DNA from: Bemisia tabaci
Lineage: Eukaryota > Arthropoda > Insecta > Hemiptera > Aleyrodidae
NCBI RefSeq assembly: GCF_918797505.1
Contig: NC_092801.1
Span: 3,348,001-3,412,000, forward strand
Length of the DNA: 64,000 bases
Reading direction: 5' to 3'
This document shows, piece by piece, positions 63,941 through 64,000 of this stretch. Numbering within the stretch: position 1 is the first letter of the stretch; each line of letters starts with the position of its first letter. Below the pieces are notes generated by a model that saw only the letters and a list, made by a program, of their open reading frames with translations, made no database searches and was not told the DNA's origin. The translations under genes and the position numbers were made by a program.

Positions 63941-64000
63941 CAGTGGCGTGGCGTGAATTGCGATTTATCGATTGTTATGCCATTTAAACCTATGGTAAAG
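63941..64000. mobile_element. M8 MITE, cut by the window edge
   Basis: Starts CAGTGGCGTGGCGTGAATTG in the orientation opposite to 14050-14212 and runs off at TATGGTAAAG. Confidence 0.8.

Overview
The window looks like animal, most probably insect, nuclear DNA. It is AT-rich and has spliced genes with consensus GT/AG borders, tandem C2H2 zinc-finger genes, an RTE-like non-LTR retrotransposon, a short (TTAGG)n tract at 33065-33085 and dozens of short inverted-repeat transposons (MITEs). The repeats remind me of hemipteran (whitefly-like) genomes, but that is recall and was not tested. No bacterial, viral or organellar segment was recognised.

Layout. Segment SD1 (1-3195) and segment SD2 (3213-4402) open the window. 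They recur at 28966-32165 and 35220-37295. From 4.4 to 17.5 kb there is no convincing gene, only MITEs of about ten families. Zinc-finger gene A (17855-19618) has 12 fingers, and a 202-bp MITE with a perfect 9-bp target-site duplication cuts its tail. Zinc-finger genes B (24300-26333, 18 fingers) and C (38446-40563, 19 fingers) lie in tandem blocks repeated with a period of about 14.15 kb (23158 pairs with 37308). Each block runs: LINE fragment carrying a MITE, partial MITE, zinc-finger gene, decayed fingers, SD1, SD2. Because SD1 follows gene B, the SD1 copy at the left edge implies another zinc-finger paralogue about 2.6-4.8 kb left of the window. A third SD2 copy (about 43.9-46.7 kb) is broken by several insertions whose empty sites survive in the sister copies.

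At 50.6-54.0 kb two inverted arms enclose a 5'-truncated RTE-like LINE. It has 15-16-bp target-site duplications and a reverse transcriptase core that is still open. An 80-bp 3' end of the same family, with its own 14-bp duplication, sits at 6073-6152.

From 54.2 kb to the right edge I reconstruct a plus-strand gene not visible as one ORF. Exons at 54170-54334, 56864-57160, 58595-58741 and 63768-63916 join in phase 1 at every visible junction. Exons 2 and 4 share a P-V-V-x-L-E-x-L-D module, and psi-K-x-E (SUMO-type) tetrapeptides recur as they do in the N-termini of zinc-finger genes A-C. The gene runs off the right edge. Its third intron holds six near-identical 273-bp tandem units inside a MITE and a three-level nest of transposons (60554-61532).

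How it fits together: the window looks like an expanding cluster of C2H2 regulators (N-terminal SUMO-like linker plus finger array) being duplicated and cut up by MITEs and LINE pieces. The protein roles are inferred from family knowledge; no target or pathway can be read from the sequence.
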